A DNA stretch of 64,000 bases from Sycobia sp. Sy_11 (GCA_018907035.1 JACCIC010000165.1:62001-126000); one strand, 5' to 3'. Shown: positions 35,406 to 47,607, counted from the first letter of the stretch. Translations and numbers: made by a program. The notes: a model not told the origin generated them from the sequence alone.

Positions 35406-35649
35406 TACATGAACATGTGGGGGGGGGGTGAATACATCAGAGCACATACTGACCGTCTGTCCTAAATACGAAGAAATTAGGATCACGTTCCAGAGAGAAA
35501 ATAATACCTCTATTGAGATCAAAGCTTTATTGAGCCAAACACACTATAAAGCTTTAGAAAAACTAATCAAAGAGCTTCTCCAAGCTAAGGAGTCTCTCGA
35601 GGCAATAGCGAATCTGCTTGAAGCAGATATAATAGAGGAACCTGAATAG
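35190..35649 (+). pseudogene. R1-like ORF2 C-terminus split by a microsatellite
   Basis: Before the AG tract the sequence reads LIGHGDFWSYLYRFHL. After it comes SEHILTVCPKYEEIRITFQR, then LLSQTHYKALEKLIKELLQA and a stop at 35647. Relatives have a short Cys-rich segment between these halves, which the 62-bp AG microsatellite has replaced or displaced. The C-terminal 73 codons are open. Confidence 0.75.
35341..35402. repeat. (AG)n microsatellite inside R1-like coding DNA
   Basis: 62 bp of AG repeats at the position of the Cys-rich segment of the R1-like ORF2. Confidence 0.95.
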
Positions 35650-35779
35650 ATAGGTAGAGAACTGGCAGTTGGCACTTTTATACAAAGGGTATCATTTATA
35701 CAAACTGGCATCATTTATACAAAATCATATACTGGAAAATATTTTTACATAAGCGAAGACTCATACTCTAATATAAGTA
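35650..35779. other. 3' end of the R1-like element or spacer
   Basis: A short unit near ATCATTTATACAAA occurs three times at 35687-35729. It could be the 3' UTR of the preceding element. Confidence 0.35.
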
Positions 35780-36240
35780 GACCGGCACCACACACCGGTC
35801 CACAAAACTGTAAATTAAGAAACCGCAATAAACTCAGGAGGCAATATTTATATATACGCGTAAACAAAATTTATTTATTTTTCCTAAATAAATAGACCGG
35901 CACTATACACCGGTCTACAAACCGCAAATATACATTAGCCATAAGAAAAACCAGACTGTACACTGGTTAATAACTCTAGTCTGAACATACACGGTGCAAT
36001 AACAAGTGGTTCGGAACTCACTATAAACTGTAGGTCCACAAAAGTCTTAATGGTACAGATCTGCACCAATCAGAAAAGATCAGCAATACTGAGAAGTTTT
36101 GGAGTGCAACCGGTCGATAAAGCGAAAGCTAGGTGCGACAGGAATATTTATGTGCAACAAAGCATAACTGAGCGACCTTTATTTTTTTTTGGGTGTGTAG
36201 ATGCAATCATCTCTTATCATCAGGCCCAGATAAATTTGCG
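35780..36240 (+). repeat. Dispersed repeat with ACCGG palindromes, copy 3
   Basis: Three short palindromes are spaced about 60-115 bp apart: ACCGG/CCGGT at 35781-35799, TAGACCGG/CCGGTCTA at 35893-35917 and AACCAG/CTGGTT at 35949-35968. These are followed by the block shared with 7267-7432 and, reversed, with 28430-28860. It may be the leader of the following gag-like frames. Confidence 0.65.
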
Positions 36241-36333
36241 GCAAAACTAGCACCCAAATTTGTCGCACCCTGCCAAATCAGCAAAAAAATCTCACCTGTA
36301 ATCTTCAAGACGAGAGACCTGAACACTTAGAAG

Positions 36334-37098
36334 ATGAATAGATCCCATATGTCCGACCTAAAAATATATCACCAACCTGATGTCTCAAATTCTATTTCAG
36401 GTCCCGGCAATAATAACTGGCATAATACAAGGCATAGAGACAGGTCGAGGATTGTTGAGGTCGACACCGACCAGCCCCGCCAACTAGGCAAGGTAAACGT
36501 TCCGAGGAACCAAGCCTCTGAACAAGGAGAAGCTTGGGGAAAATCCTCAAACGACGTAAAAGCACGGCATGTGTAAGCACGTCCTAGCTCCCCGATGCAA
36601 GCACATACGGACCTCGTTCTAACCGCGGTAACACAAACGTTAGAAGACCTAAGACAGCCCGACCTCTACAGCTCAGCCCGGAATTGACACAGAAGGTCGT
36701 AGAGGAGCTTGGGTGTGCGACACGTGTGCAAGCTATCGACCAAGCGTCCTTTAAGCTGTCTTTGATGAACATTGACGTGTCAGAGTTCGAAAATCCAAGA
36801 CCAAAATCCCAGCATCCCACCCCTCTAGAACAACCCGCACAGCGGCAGTGCGATGATCCCCCCATCAATCTCTATCACTAATGATGAAGAAAGCCGTGGA
36901 GAAGTAATAGAAGAGGAGTGTCCGGAAAAACGTAAAACTACCGCTACAACATCAAGAGAAGAGAAAGAGGTAACAAGAGAAGAAGAGATGAAGGCGGAAG
37001 AAGATAGAAGAGAAAAGAAAAAAGATGATAGAAGTGATGATAGACGAGTTGAAGAAAAAGAAGAAAGACGACAGGAGAAAGAAACCGATTGGATTTAG
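36334..37098 (+). pseudogene. Unassigned gag-like open frames
   Basis: Three short frames (36334-36576, 36684-36881, 36853-37098) encode hydrophilic protein. The last is extremely charged (TREEEMKAEEDRREKKKDDR). There is no zinc knuckle or recognisable domain. Position after the shared repeat suggests the gag of a retroelement whose pol is missing. This is inference only. Confidence 0.3.
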
Positions 37099-37190
37099 AA
37101 TTCATTTCTACAGCGGTATGAGGATCTTGGGGAAAAGATCAGAGTAGATGTTGGCGTCACCTCGTGTACGTAAAATACAGTAAATTTCTC

Positions 37191-37235
<45 letters not shown>

Positions 37236-38429
37236 GTATGCTGGAGGAACTAATGAAGAAAAACACTATCGTGGACAGCTGCATTGAAGATCTCGTAAAA
37301 TTTGGAATCCCGTTATTTATGAATGGTCACCGGTGTTCGGCACATGCGAGTATTTCCACCATCTAACAGGAATAATGCTCTGTCCTCGTGGAACCTTTAA
37401 CAAGGAGGGCTTTCAACACATTAGCCCGTGAAGGATCGTCTGGCAGTCCCGGTAGATCCCGCTCTTTTTTTGCTTGTTACATCGCGTCGGTCGCATCGGT
37501 CGAGTTGCTTCACTTCGTTCTCGACCTTCTGCCGAATCACAAATCTATCTGTTCAATACTAACATTATCATGGTCTTCTCGTTGCGTTATCTTCATGTCA
37601 TGGTTAGAGTTTCGGCGTCGTAGAGTGTACCCCCGCGCGGGGCTTTGTCTTCGCGTAAGCAATTTGTATATATAGAGCAAATACAGTGTTATTGTCGGCG
37701 CAGTTCAGGCGCATCAGCGGGGTAAGACACGGAGATTCACTTCAGTTCGAATCTCTGAGGAGCTTCCTGGCGGCGTTTTAGCCCAGTGGCTGCCGTTGCG
37801 GCAATGATCGTTCCGTTCCTGAGAAGTGAGGGCCGTGACACAGAGCAGGAGGTGGATGCGGAAGCTTCTTCCCCTTTGACCGCATCTGCCGTACGAGTGT
37901 GGTCTGCGGCAGCGATGCTTACGCAGGAGTACTCCAACACCGATTGTTCCATGTTGCATCCGATGCATGTATGTGTGATTGAGATAGTAAGTTCTAGATA
38001 TGTATTGTTGCGTTAGTAAATAAGTTATGCAGATGTTATATTATAGTAGTAGTATTATTTTTATTCCGTTTTAGACGGCTTTTTCCCCCACTCGTATGTA
38101 TTTTTATGCCTTAGTTTCGTAGTAATAAAATTTAGTTCTTATCCTTATAAATTATTGCGTGATTTATTGTCACACCCAAACATACTTCCCCAGATCCGCA
38201 TCCATATTTCCTAAGTATTTTTAGTTAGTAGAATAATAGTAGTAGTAAGTATTTTTAGTTAAGAGTAGACGACGAGTCGAATTGTTGTGCCGACTCTCTT
38301 AAAACGACACCACTGGAAGCATCTCGCAGGAAGATAGTGGTTTATAGAAACACACGAGATGCAATCTCGTATAGATCAGGTAACCATATTAGATCCATTT
38401 TCCCCTTAACATTCCAGCCTGGCTTCAAT
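37099..38429. other. Unassigned DNA with a CT microsatellite
   Basis: A CT tract lies at 37185-37233. 37380-37980 is GC-richer with a TATA-like GTATATATAG near 37665. CTTATAAATTATT at 38144 recurs near 42500, suggesting distantly related LTR-like ends. No coding assignment. Confidence 0.3.
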
Positions 38430-39260
38430 TCCTACCGGAAACCCCACCCCAAAAGGCAGCTCGCACAGTACCACTGCCCCAATAGTGTATGTGAGCACGC
38501 CCGAGGACGGCGAGGTCCGTCTGTACCGCCGCGGCCTATGTGCCTTCATGCGCTCGATCTCAACGCAAAAGACAGGCCGCTGGGAGACCGACCCCAAATC
38601 TCAAGGCACTTAAAACGCAGAAGGTGGAGATAAAATTATTGTACAGACTAAGTACAAAACCTCCGGCGACGAAAAGGTCAGCGGAAAAGAAGAGTCTCCT
38701 CATACCCCGACATACCCAGAGAAATCCCTAAGTAGCCAAGAAGACTCCCAGCGAAAAAGGTTCAATCCATTTAAGTTACCAGCCCCCGAAGATAATTCTG
38801 AAACTGCTCCAGTAGCGGGTTTAGACGAGCCACCCATCGGGCCACAGGTGATGACCCATAACGCCAGCTCAGTCAAAGCAATACCGGCCCTGATGGCTCT
38901 AAAAGTCAGGCCGACCTCCGACGTTGTACCCCCAATATGGCCACATCCGTCACCACCAACTCAGCCACTACCAAGGTTAGGTAGTGTGCCGAACAAAAGT
39001 AAGGCAGCACGCTTAGTAGATTCGCCGCAAGCCTACACTATTGAAACAGACATTTCTGTTTCAGATGCAACAAAGCAAATTGCGATGTACGTACGTGTTC
39101 AACTTGCCCAGCGAGCGCCCCACTGTAGCCCATACACTACAAGAAGTATATGGTGCAATAGGAGGCCAGCAGCCGATCGTAATCAATATACGAGGCTCGA
39201 CAGTCTACCTGATCAAGTAGAAAGGAGATCCGGCTGCCGGATATAAATGGGCCCGGATAT
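38430..39260 (+). pseudogene. Unidentified Pro-rich protein relic
   Basis: One frame gives STPEDGEVRLYRRGLCAFMR, a second (38848-39246) a Pro-rich linker with PHPSPPTQPLPRLGSVP, and a third, near 39125, TLQEVYGAIGGQQPIVINIR followed by GSTVYLIK. Read together these look like one protein broken by frameshifts, possibly a retroelement gag. The family was not recognised. Confidence 0.35.
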
Positions 39261-39364
39261 ATAAATGGCCCAGGAAAGGTTAGCCAGCGTTTCCCCCTCT
39301 TAAGACCCCGTGATTTTTTCCCTACCGTGAAACAGTACAACACTAGAGCACGTGATGTCTCCAT

Positions 39365-39466
39365 GCCCAGCGAGAAATTGGATTAACCATCGTGATGACC
39401 TGATCTAATCTGCCCCAATCCTATCTCTGACACTAGGTAGGTAAGAATGTGTCAGCCTGCCTTTTG
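39365..39466 (-). repeat. Small R1-like fragment, reversed
   Basis: The reverse complement is colinear with 35200-35310 of the R1-like element, sharing GACAAAAGGCAGGCTGACAC and CTACCTAGTGTCAGAGATAG, and then the CTGGGCATGG region. The fragment is about 100 bp and opposite in orientation. Confidence 0.8.
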
Positions 39467-39605
39467 TCGAATTTTGTCATTTACCAATAAAATTAAGTTA
39501 ACAGACGCCATCATTTGTGTACCCTTATAATTTTTTGATCAGTGAAACATGCTCTTTCTTACATACTCCTTCGAAGTATGTAATGTACATATATATGTTT
39601 ACATA

Positions 39606-39645
<40 letters not shown>

Positions 39646-40087
39646 TATATATATAGTGTATATATAGTGTATATATATATATATAGTGTATATATATATA
39701 TATATAGTGTATATATATATATTTTTTTTGTTATATTTTCGTATTTTAAATTAAGTATCACGAATATTTAGTTTATGGCGCTGTGATGTTTGGGCATGTT
39801 CACCCTTTCGTCCACATTAGCTTTATTCGAAGTACACACGTATATTTTTATGTAATGTAGGTGTGCTTTCCACGTACCTTGGCTTGTTTTTGAGTCTGAA
39901 GTTTCCTCTACTAGCTCGGGAATACTTTATTAAACAATTGAATAAAAAATAACAAATCTATTTTTATTTTTCTGTGCTTCCTATGCTCGGTTAGATAAAC
40001 CGGAGTCCAAGGACTTCACTTAAATACGGATTCCTTTTCTTTCGAAAGGGAAGCCGTATTCGCCTCGGCCTACCGATTTATTTCCCT

Positions 40088-40091
<4 letters not shown>
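39467..40091. other. Compound TA microsatellite and unassigned DNA
   Basis: 39606-39721 is a TA tract interrupted several times by TAGTG units. The rest shows nothing recognisable. Confidence 0.6.

Positions 40092-40134
<43 letters not shown>
40092..40134. repeat. (AT)n microsatellite
   Basis: About 43 bp of AT repeats. Confidence 0.95.
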
Positions 40135-40137
<3 letters not shown>

Positions 40138-40296
40138 CGTGCAATTAAAAGGAGCATGTACAGTCCTACCATGTAGGTGGACCAGTTACTTCCCCGGATG
40201 AAATGGAAACAGAGAGGAGAGAGGAGAGAAGCGAGTGAAGTAATAATTTTAATTAGAAATAATTTTTATTGCTTACTTTTGACATTTTAGGTGTTG

Positions 40297-40300
<4 letters not shown>

Positions 40301-40346
<46 letters not shown>
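40301..40346. repeat. (GA)n microsatellite
   Basis: 46 bp of GA repeats, followed near 40440-40480 by a few short TGCC(A/T)ACTGCC-type tandem units. Confidence 0.95.
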
Positions 40347-40349
<3 letters not shown>

Positions 40350-41013
40350 TGAAACGACGATCTGGACACCTGAGCGATTCCTCGAGACTACTTGATTTCT
40401 TGATTTAAACTGCCTTTGGTTTCTTGATTGAGACTGTTACTAACTGCCACTGCCTGCCACTGCCTACCACTGCCTTTTTTGTGGAAAATTCTAGGCTTTT
40501 ATACCCGATTTTCCTATCACTATCAGCAACCCTTCTCTCATCTCCTCGTTTTTATAGCTTATTTTATTATCTTGTTGATTTTTTTTATTTCTAGCCTTAA
40601 TAATAATATAATTTTATAATGTTTATTAGAAAAGTTTGTCGTAATATTAATGCCAACTATTCATTTTATTATTAATACACTTTAGTTGCTAAAAATAGTA
40701 GTTTTACTGCAAATTAAACATTAAAAATTGTAAACTAGCGCATCGCTAATGTACACATTGCGATACCTAAAAGGCCTTGGTCGGAAAAATATACGCTTCT
40801 GACGTATGAACTTGCGTAAGTCAAACGCCATATTTTGACAGGTATTACGCAGTTGTTTTTCTCGCCCAAATAGAATGATGACATATCGCATGAAATTTGG
40901 TGATTTTAGTTTAGACTTATTTTCTTGATTTTACTTTATTCTACAAAAACTTATTTCTTATTATTAATATATATTTATTATTGTTTCTTCAACTAATACA
41001 TATTGCAACTTAT

Positions 41014-41064
<51 letters not shown>

Positions 41065-41837
41065 TACGGCCAAAAACATGGCTGCGCCAATTCATGACGA
41101 CCGATACTTAAATCTATTACATAAATATATCGCGAACAAATTAAGTTATAATAATCCATTTCCGTCACACATATGAAAAAATAATAAGTTATGAAAACCA
41201 AAGCATTATAATACATGAAAATATAACTACACGCAAATTAAATTAATAGATTTAACGCGGTAAATATACCGAAAATGAACAAAGGTCGCAATGAATACTG
41301 TAGAAGGTAGTCGACGCGACCGCCAAAAACCGAACCGTAGAGAGAGAACGCAATACATAGTTTCTCTCTCTACTGCTAAGCTTAAGCCCGAAGCATACGA
41401 TAGAGGAGATACACTGCGCGCGTCAAGAGAGAGCCGTGTCAAGTGTATTAGGCCGGCGGCCGCTATCCCCCTCTAATACACGCCGCACACACACTACCGT
41501 ACACTCTCGTGGAAGGGCGCGCACCAGTAGCGAATACTGCGGTAGGCGAACACACAAGCCTTATACTGGCACACATTCCAGTATATACAACGGGTGTTCG
41601 AAAACGAATTCACCCACTGTATTTAATTAAAATAATTCAATAAAAATATTTATTATACTCAATATATATAGATATTTATATACATACATGTATATGTGCG
41701 TATACACTATTATATGTGTATACAATCACTGTACGCAGCACAGCGGCTGCAAATATAAATAATTGTAAATAATAATTATTATGAGTATTATTAAATATTA
41801 TTATTAATTATCATTATTATTACTATAATTATTGTAA
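40347..41837. other. Intergenic DNA, nothing identified as coding
   Basis: An AT microsatellite lies at 41017-41062. An inverted repeat GTAGAGAGAGAA/TTTCTCTCTCTAC lies at 41336-41377. GC-richer DNA at 41440-41590 has only small open frames. Confidence 0.4.
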
Positions 41838-42240
41838 TTCGGCGGCTCGTCCGAAATTGAACGAGCGGCGACGGAAATACTCGACTGTTTTATTATAAAA
41901 GGGCCTGCAAAAGGCAAAATCGACAGTTCGCCCGGTGAACCGACTGCCCCGAAGTCGAGTCACACGAACTCTCCCCGAAGCTAAAAACTCATCCAGAGCT
42001 CGAAATTATCCTGACATTAAATCCTGCCCGAAAACTACTAGTTTGATCTCTGTTGTGCGGCGCTCCTTAAAAGACAGACGGCTAATAATTTTACCCATCC
42101 CTGAGAGAACGTGATCCTCAAAAGACCAGCCGTTCTCTGATCCCGACTAGACATTTTCCCCCTTAATTCTTGATCCTGGTTGCGAGGTGCTCCTCAAAAG
42201 AGCAGCGGAGTTAAGTTCACCTTAAACAAACCTATTATAA
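41838..42240. repeat. Hairpin-rich segment with a repeated TCCTCAAAAGA motif
   Basis: A 23-nt motif close to GTGNTCCTCAAAAGANCAGC occurs at 42058-42080, 42110-42132 and 42184-42207. Each copy lies inside an inverted repeat; the clearest is AGAGAACG/CGTTCTCT at 42105-42138. GCTCGT/ACGAGC at 41845-41867 forms another. It directly precedes the second palindrome-array copy and may belong to the same element. Confidence 0.5.
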
Positions 42241-42689
42241 ATTCTACCTGTCATATTTTTATATGTCCCCACGTGGAAAATAGCAACGGGAATCCGTGCG
42301 GAAAATAGCGCCGGATTAAACTACGCGACTCGCAAACTAGCGCGCAGCCAGTAGCTATAACATATATATACATCCAGCTAAAATTATGTCTCTTAAGTAA
42401 TTGTTTCATTTTATTATGTTTGTTTCAGAAAACCCTTATAAATAGAAGGAAGTGTCGTAAATAAATTTATTTTTATATTTTGTTATTAAAATATATTGTT
42501 CTTATAAATTATTTTCCTGATCCGCCGTCCTATCCCGAAATACTTCCTCTCCTCTGAATAATTTAAAATTAATATTATTTTACTATAATTGTTTAGTTTA
42601 ATGTTACAGTGCATATTTAAATTAAAGCAATAAAATGGTTTGCGAAATAGCACTTTCTTGAAACGGACACTGAGATAGCACCTTTTTAT

Positions 42690-42835
42690 ACGAAAAGAAC
42701 AATAGATAAAATTATCTATGGGATTCTAGATTTAGATGTAGAGTATTTTCTACATAGATATTATTGAATTATCTCATAAATCGGTTAAATTATTATCTCA
42801 GGCGAAGCCGAATCGGGAGAGACTAGTTAATTATA
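42690..42835 (-). repeat. 5' fragment of the RTE-like repeat, reversed
   Basis: The reverse complement begins ACTAGTCTCTCCCGATTCGG and continues GCTTCGCCTGAGATAATAAT, closely matching the start of the repeat at 59396 (ACTAGCATCCCCCGTCTCGG). Confidence 0.7.
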
Positions 42836-42899
42836 AGTATGTAACCATTGGCATTTCTTGAATAAATAAAAAATAATATTTTTATCAAATATTATCAAA

Positions 42900-43775
42900 A
42901 CAGACGAATTGATCTGGTGTAAATAACTCTTAACGACTTTTTAATATATCAAAAATAAAATATCAAATTATTTTATTTACTTAAAAATTACAAATAAAAA
43001 GTAATATTATAATAATAAAAAATTAAGGTTCCCTTATAGAAAATGAAAAATAACTAATAAGTTTTACTTAATTTTAAATTATTAGATAAAATTGAGATAC
43101 TTTTAGAACTAATTCGACTATTTCATCGCAAGTTAATCCCTTCATTGGTATAAATCTCTAGCTCTGCCTTGATCGATTTTCGCACAGTCTCTTCTCTCTC
43201 TCTCTCTCTCTCTCTCTATTTACTTATTTTGTTTACATAAACTCGATGATTATTTTCGATAAATTTATGTTTAATTTTATAATATACTAAGGTACGCCTT
43301 ATGAATAATATAAAATTATCAATCCTTAAATAGTTCAGGAACGCCTGATCCTACTTACAAATCTTATCACAAAGAACGATATTTTTTAGTATAATTATTA
43401 TTCGGTAGCGGAGGGTTTATATTAATTATTACTGTAGATTAATTCGAAGTACGCCTGGGAATTGCAAGGATTTTCCTCTACTAAAGATTTATTCAGTGAT
43501 TCGGCGATTTTTATACAGCGGTATAGAAATATCTGGCTATCTAGGCAATTGAATTCGTGATGCGCCTTGCCATTAATACGCTTTAATTTTATTTCTGAGA
43601 AAGAAAGAAACGCTTTTCCTCAGAGATAAAATTCTAGCTTGTTTATTTGGAGGTTGGCTTATAAATGCCCGGAAATCTGGACGTATTAATTCGAGGTGTC
43701 CCTCGTCATTACTAACTTTGAATTTTATTTCTGAAAAAGGAGCGCCTTTTCTCAAAAATAAAATTTTGTGTAAAA
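42900..43775. repeat. Palindrome-array repeat, copy 2
   Basis: Diverged but colinear with 6075-7045. Cores are AAGGTACGCCTT (43290), TTCAGGAACGCCTGA (43334), GTGATGCGCCTTGCC (43557), CGAGGTGTCCCTCG in a GTATTAAT frame (43683-43708), and AAAAAGGAGCGCCTTTT inside an AATTTTATTTCTGA/CTCAAAAATAAAATT stem (43720-43765). A CT microsatellite lies at 43193-43217, in the same relative place as in copy 1. Noncoding. Confidence 0.68.
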
Positions 43776-45249
43776 ATGTGAAATATTTCTGTTTAGCAAG
43801 GGAGTGTTTTCTAAGCAAGAAATAATAATTTTTAGACGAGCAAAAGAGTCTCTTTTCCTCGTAGAAGATTTACCACCGGGAGATGACGGGTCAGTCGGTC
43901 GGTTAATTGCTGATTCTTCAATTTTCTTCACTAGAGTGGTGCCTTCCTCAATGAGTACCGAAAACGAACAGGTTTTTCCAGTGAAAATTACCGCATTTTT
44001 ATATTTACAAAAAGCACGTTAAGTAATTAATAAATATTCACTAATGGTCAATTTTAAATTATTATATCGCAATTTATTATTTATATAATAATATTCTATG
44101 ACCTATCTATCTATTTAATTTGTTTAGCTCTTATTTGACTGCTGTCAATATCTATATCTATTATTATTATTATGGTTATTGTCAGATTATAACTATATAC
44201 TATAGATACAGGGGATTTTATAACAGATAATGTGTATCTTATTCTGTTATAACATTTATCCTTTTTAATAAATCTTGTAATAAATCTTATAGTAACTTAA
44301 TTTTTATATAATATTCTTTTTTTATGATTACACTATTTTTATTTTCTATTTTAAATTGTAATTCTATTTAAATTTTAATTTCTATTTTAATTTTATATAA
44401 GTATTTTAAGGTATTACAAGTAGGAGCAAATGATTTTTGTATATCATTGTCAATAATTAATACATTCTTACATTTGTCAACTAAAATTAAAGTTCTTTGT
44501 AATTTTTAAAAATATATAACATAATTTTTACAAATATATTCTATATTCATGCAAACTAACATTTGATTTTATTAAAATAATTAAATCTAAATGAAGCTCT
44601 ATGCATTAACGAATTGTTCAAACATGTTTGAACATAATCTCATTTTTTAAAATTTGCTTTTTAAAATAACAAAGGAATGGCAATTAAAAAGTTTATGGTG
44701 TAAATTCCAAAATAATAACATAACGTTTTAAACTATAAATGAGTTATCAAATAAAAACTTCAGCTAATTCTAACAAATAGAATAACCAATCCATTTACAA
44801 TGTATTACAAAGTAATAATAAAAATATTTTTTGATTTAAGTTACATACTACAAAAAAGTAACCACAAGTTTCTACTGTCCTTAGCAAATAATTTTTAGAG
44901 ATTTTAATTTTAAATTGGTTAATATAAATATAATTGTCAGTAATTGTACTTGAATTCGTAGAATATGTTTCGAAAAATACTGAATATTGTTTAGGAGAAA
45001 GAACATAAAATTAAATTACAATTATTACAATTGTTTTGAAAAATCCACTTTGAAAAATAGCACTTGAAAAGTTAAAAATTATTTTAATAATATGTAACAT
45101 AATAAATCATAGAATATTTTAAAGAATTATTAAAAATACATGTTTACTTCAACTGTTCTCTGGTTAAATACCATTCAAATTCAAAATATTATTCGAATAA
45201 TGTCAATGTGACCAATTTAATTGTAGCTCTAAATTGTATTTTTGGAAAA
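43776..45249. other. Very AT-rich DNA, nothing identified
   Basis: Small open frames only (43804-44022). No repeat pair, TIR or splice-supported exon was recognised. Confidence 0.45.
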
Positions 45250-45983
45250 AATGGTACTTATTCCTTTTGGTGTCGATCTAGAGAAGAGTTTCGCAGAATA
45301 ATTTTTTCATAAAAATACTTAAATTTAACGGCACTCAGCGTGACTGGTAAAGCTTTAAAAGCAAATTTTAGTCCCTTGTGTTACACGATACTATGATGCT
45401 TACTATTAATAAATTTCAACACTAAATCAATGCATTGGAGGATGAAGCAGCTTGAAAACTGAAGAGTTTTGATTTGATGGATGAGACCTTCCTCTCAGCT
45501 TGCAAGGCATTATGTAGCAGTTACGATAATCATCTAGTATTAAGATTCTCTACCGATTTTAATATTCTTGTATGCCCTCCAGCATCTCCTAAGGAAACTG
45601 GTGAGCATCTAAGTAAACTCTTGCATACTCTTGTATACAAGCCTTGGAGAGTGTAAATGTGTTCACTTTTCTAACACAGACAGATGAATATTAGGATATG
45701 ATATTTATACAATTCATTGAAAACGAATTGCTATCGGCGACACGAATAGAATAAACACATTTAGTTAAAAGAGATTACGATAATGAATTCCCAAAATTTA
45801 TAGTGTTTAAAAAATTCTTAGATGATAGGATTCAAAGCTTAGATATCGTCGAAGATTTGGAGGAGTTTGTCAGATCTCAACATAGCTACAGTGAGAAAAT
45901 TCGTCTTAAAAATAATACCAGAGATGAGAAAGAATCTAGTTCATTTAATAAAAATATGTTAACACACGTCACCACTTGAAATT

Positions 45984-46290
45984 ATGAAAAAAAATGATTC
46001 TACATCTCGCTCTTTTTGTCAAGGACTGCATTTTGTGAACTATTGTAAGCATTTCGCCGATCTTGTATCAACGAAGAGGAAAAAACGTGCAGCACAATCT
46101 AAGCTCTGTTTCATTTGTCTAAGCTCTAAACATAGAATTGAAGATTGTCCCTCAAAAGCTAGCTGTTACGTTTGCTGTGGCAGATATCATACGAAGCTTC
46201 ATTCTGAGGAATTATGCAGGAAGACAGTTACCGGTCGTTCAGAAACGATAGCCGGTTCTTCAATTTCGATTCACATTACGGCTTCAGATT
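45984..46290 (+). pseudogene. Pao gag C-terminal zinc-binding region
   Basis: About 102 codons with SKLCFICLSSKHRIEDCPSK and CYVCCGRYHTKLHSEELC, the paired Cys/His pattern of Pao gag (CX2CX4HX4C and similar). Upstream gag at about 45300-45960 is recognisable only in pieces. The frame ends just before the protease. Confidence 0.75.
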
Positions 46291-46307
46291 GAAGAATTTT
46301 TCAATTA

Positions 46308-46780
46308 TTGTTAGCTATTCTTGAATCCTCAGAAAGTGTCTGTACTACGGCTCGAGTCATATTAGATTTGAGCGCCGAAAAATCTTTCATATTTGAAAAT
46401 ATGGCTAAAATACTATCTCTAAACTTTAAGCCAGTAAACATTGCCGTATCTGGTTTGAATGGCACGACTAATACAGTCGTTGGAGCTGAAGTACAACTTA
46501 CTTTGAAATCTCTAATAAATCAAGAATTTTCTCATAATTTTACAGCCTTAGTAGTGAAGCGTGTCTCCAATTTGCTGCCAAGAGACAAAATCGTTTCTGG
46601 ACATTGGAACCGCATCCATAGGCTACACTTAGTTGACCGACACATTGGACAATCAAATACAGTGAATTGCAATCTAGTTTGTCTGTTTATGGCGCCGTGC
46701 TTTTGCCAGAAATTTGTCGAGCTCAATCACCACATACTAGTCCGGTCGCACTGTCGTATGTTTTTGGCTGGGTTTTGATC
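46308..46780 (+). pseudogene. Pao protease region
   Basis: The sequence TARVILDLSAEKSFIFENMA aligns with the aspartic protease start of Pao elements, but the active-site triplet reads DLS instead of DSG or DQG. The following NIAVSGLNGTTNTVVGAEV is typical of the domain. A frameshift near 46600 ends the match, and the RT linker continues in another frame. Confidence 0.72.
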
Positions 46781-46898
46781 GGGACGCAAACATCGATAAT
46801 ACCACGAAACAACGGAACATCATTTAGCAGTAGACTATCAGCTTTCTGAGACAATCAGTTACTTCTGGGAGTCAGAAGAGATCTTACGAGAACAGCAT

Positions 46899-47605
46899 AT
46901 GTCTCCTGCAGAACAAAAATGTTGGGATCATTTCAAAACTACGTATTGTAGAAATTCTGATGGTCGCTTCATAGTCAAACTGACTTTTTGCAATCAGCCT
47001 ATGTTCATAGATTTAGACAACATTGCCAAAGCTTGTATAAATCGACTAAAACATCGTTTTTATAAGCAGCCTGAATTTTTCACCCCTTACCGTGCTTATA
47101 TGCAAGAATATGTGGACCTTGGGCATATGGAATTTCATCCGTCAGATGAATGCGAGGTTGATGACGGATTCTTTTTGTCTCATCATCCAGTATTCAAGCA
47201 GGACGGTAGTAAAAAATAAGTGTTGTCTTTAATGGTTCACAAAAGGATAAAGCAGGAAATTTTTTAAACGAATTTTTATATCCTGGTCCAACACTACAGG
47301 AAGACATTGTTGTTATTATTATAAAGTGGCGTTTTTTAATATGTATTTGTGATTTAATTCAAAATTTTCATCAAATGCTTGTCGATCTTACTGATACGAA
47401 GTGGCAACGTATCTACTGGCGTTTTTATCTCCTTTTACATCTTCAAGTTTGGCATTTGCTTACTGTTACATATGGAATATTATCACATCCATTTTTAGTA
47501 AATGATTGCTTAGAAGAATTAGCTACTTGGGTTGCAGATTCACATAAAATTGGATCCTCAATTATTCTCAGAAATAGATACGTTGATGACTTCTTAGCTG
47601 GCTGA
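46899..47605 (+). pseudogene. Pao reverse transcriptase, broken
   Basis: 46899-47219 gives SPAEQKCWDHFKTTYCRNSD, FYKQPEFFTPYRAYMQEYVD and GFFLSHHPVFKQDGSKK, the start of Pao RT. Motif A is degraded. The frame to 47605 ends RNRYVDDFLAG, with the catalytic YVDD intact. Many stops lie between. Confidence 0.78.
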
Positions 47606-47607
47606 GA

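Larger units (their letters stand above)
45300..47605 (+). mobile_element. BEL/Pao relic 1, 3'-truncated
   Basis: Gag zinc-binding region, A17-type protease and RT lie in Pao order in shifting frames. The element ends within RT at 47605, directly at a mariner fragment, so RNase H, integrase and the 3' LTR are missing. No 5' LTR was identified. Confidence 0.82.

Noticed and set aside
37388..38016. Open frames of 76-95 codons in the GC-richer block
   Set aside because: Both strands are open at similar lengths and nothing is recognisable; composition effect.
39125..39260. Possible host exon encoding TLQEVYGAIGGQQPIVINIR
   Set aside because: Protein-like, but frameshifted and in a retroelement-rich context with no splice sites; kept only as an unidentified relic.
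42058..42207. CRISPR-like spaced repeats (23-nt motif three times)
   Set aside because: The motif copies are diverged, spacers are unequal and carry the hairpin arms, and the genome is eukaryotic.
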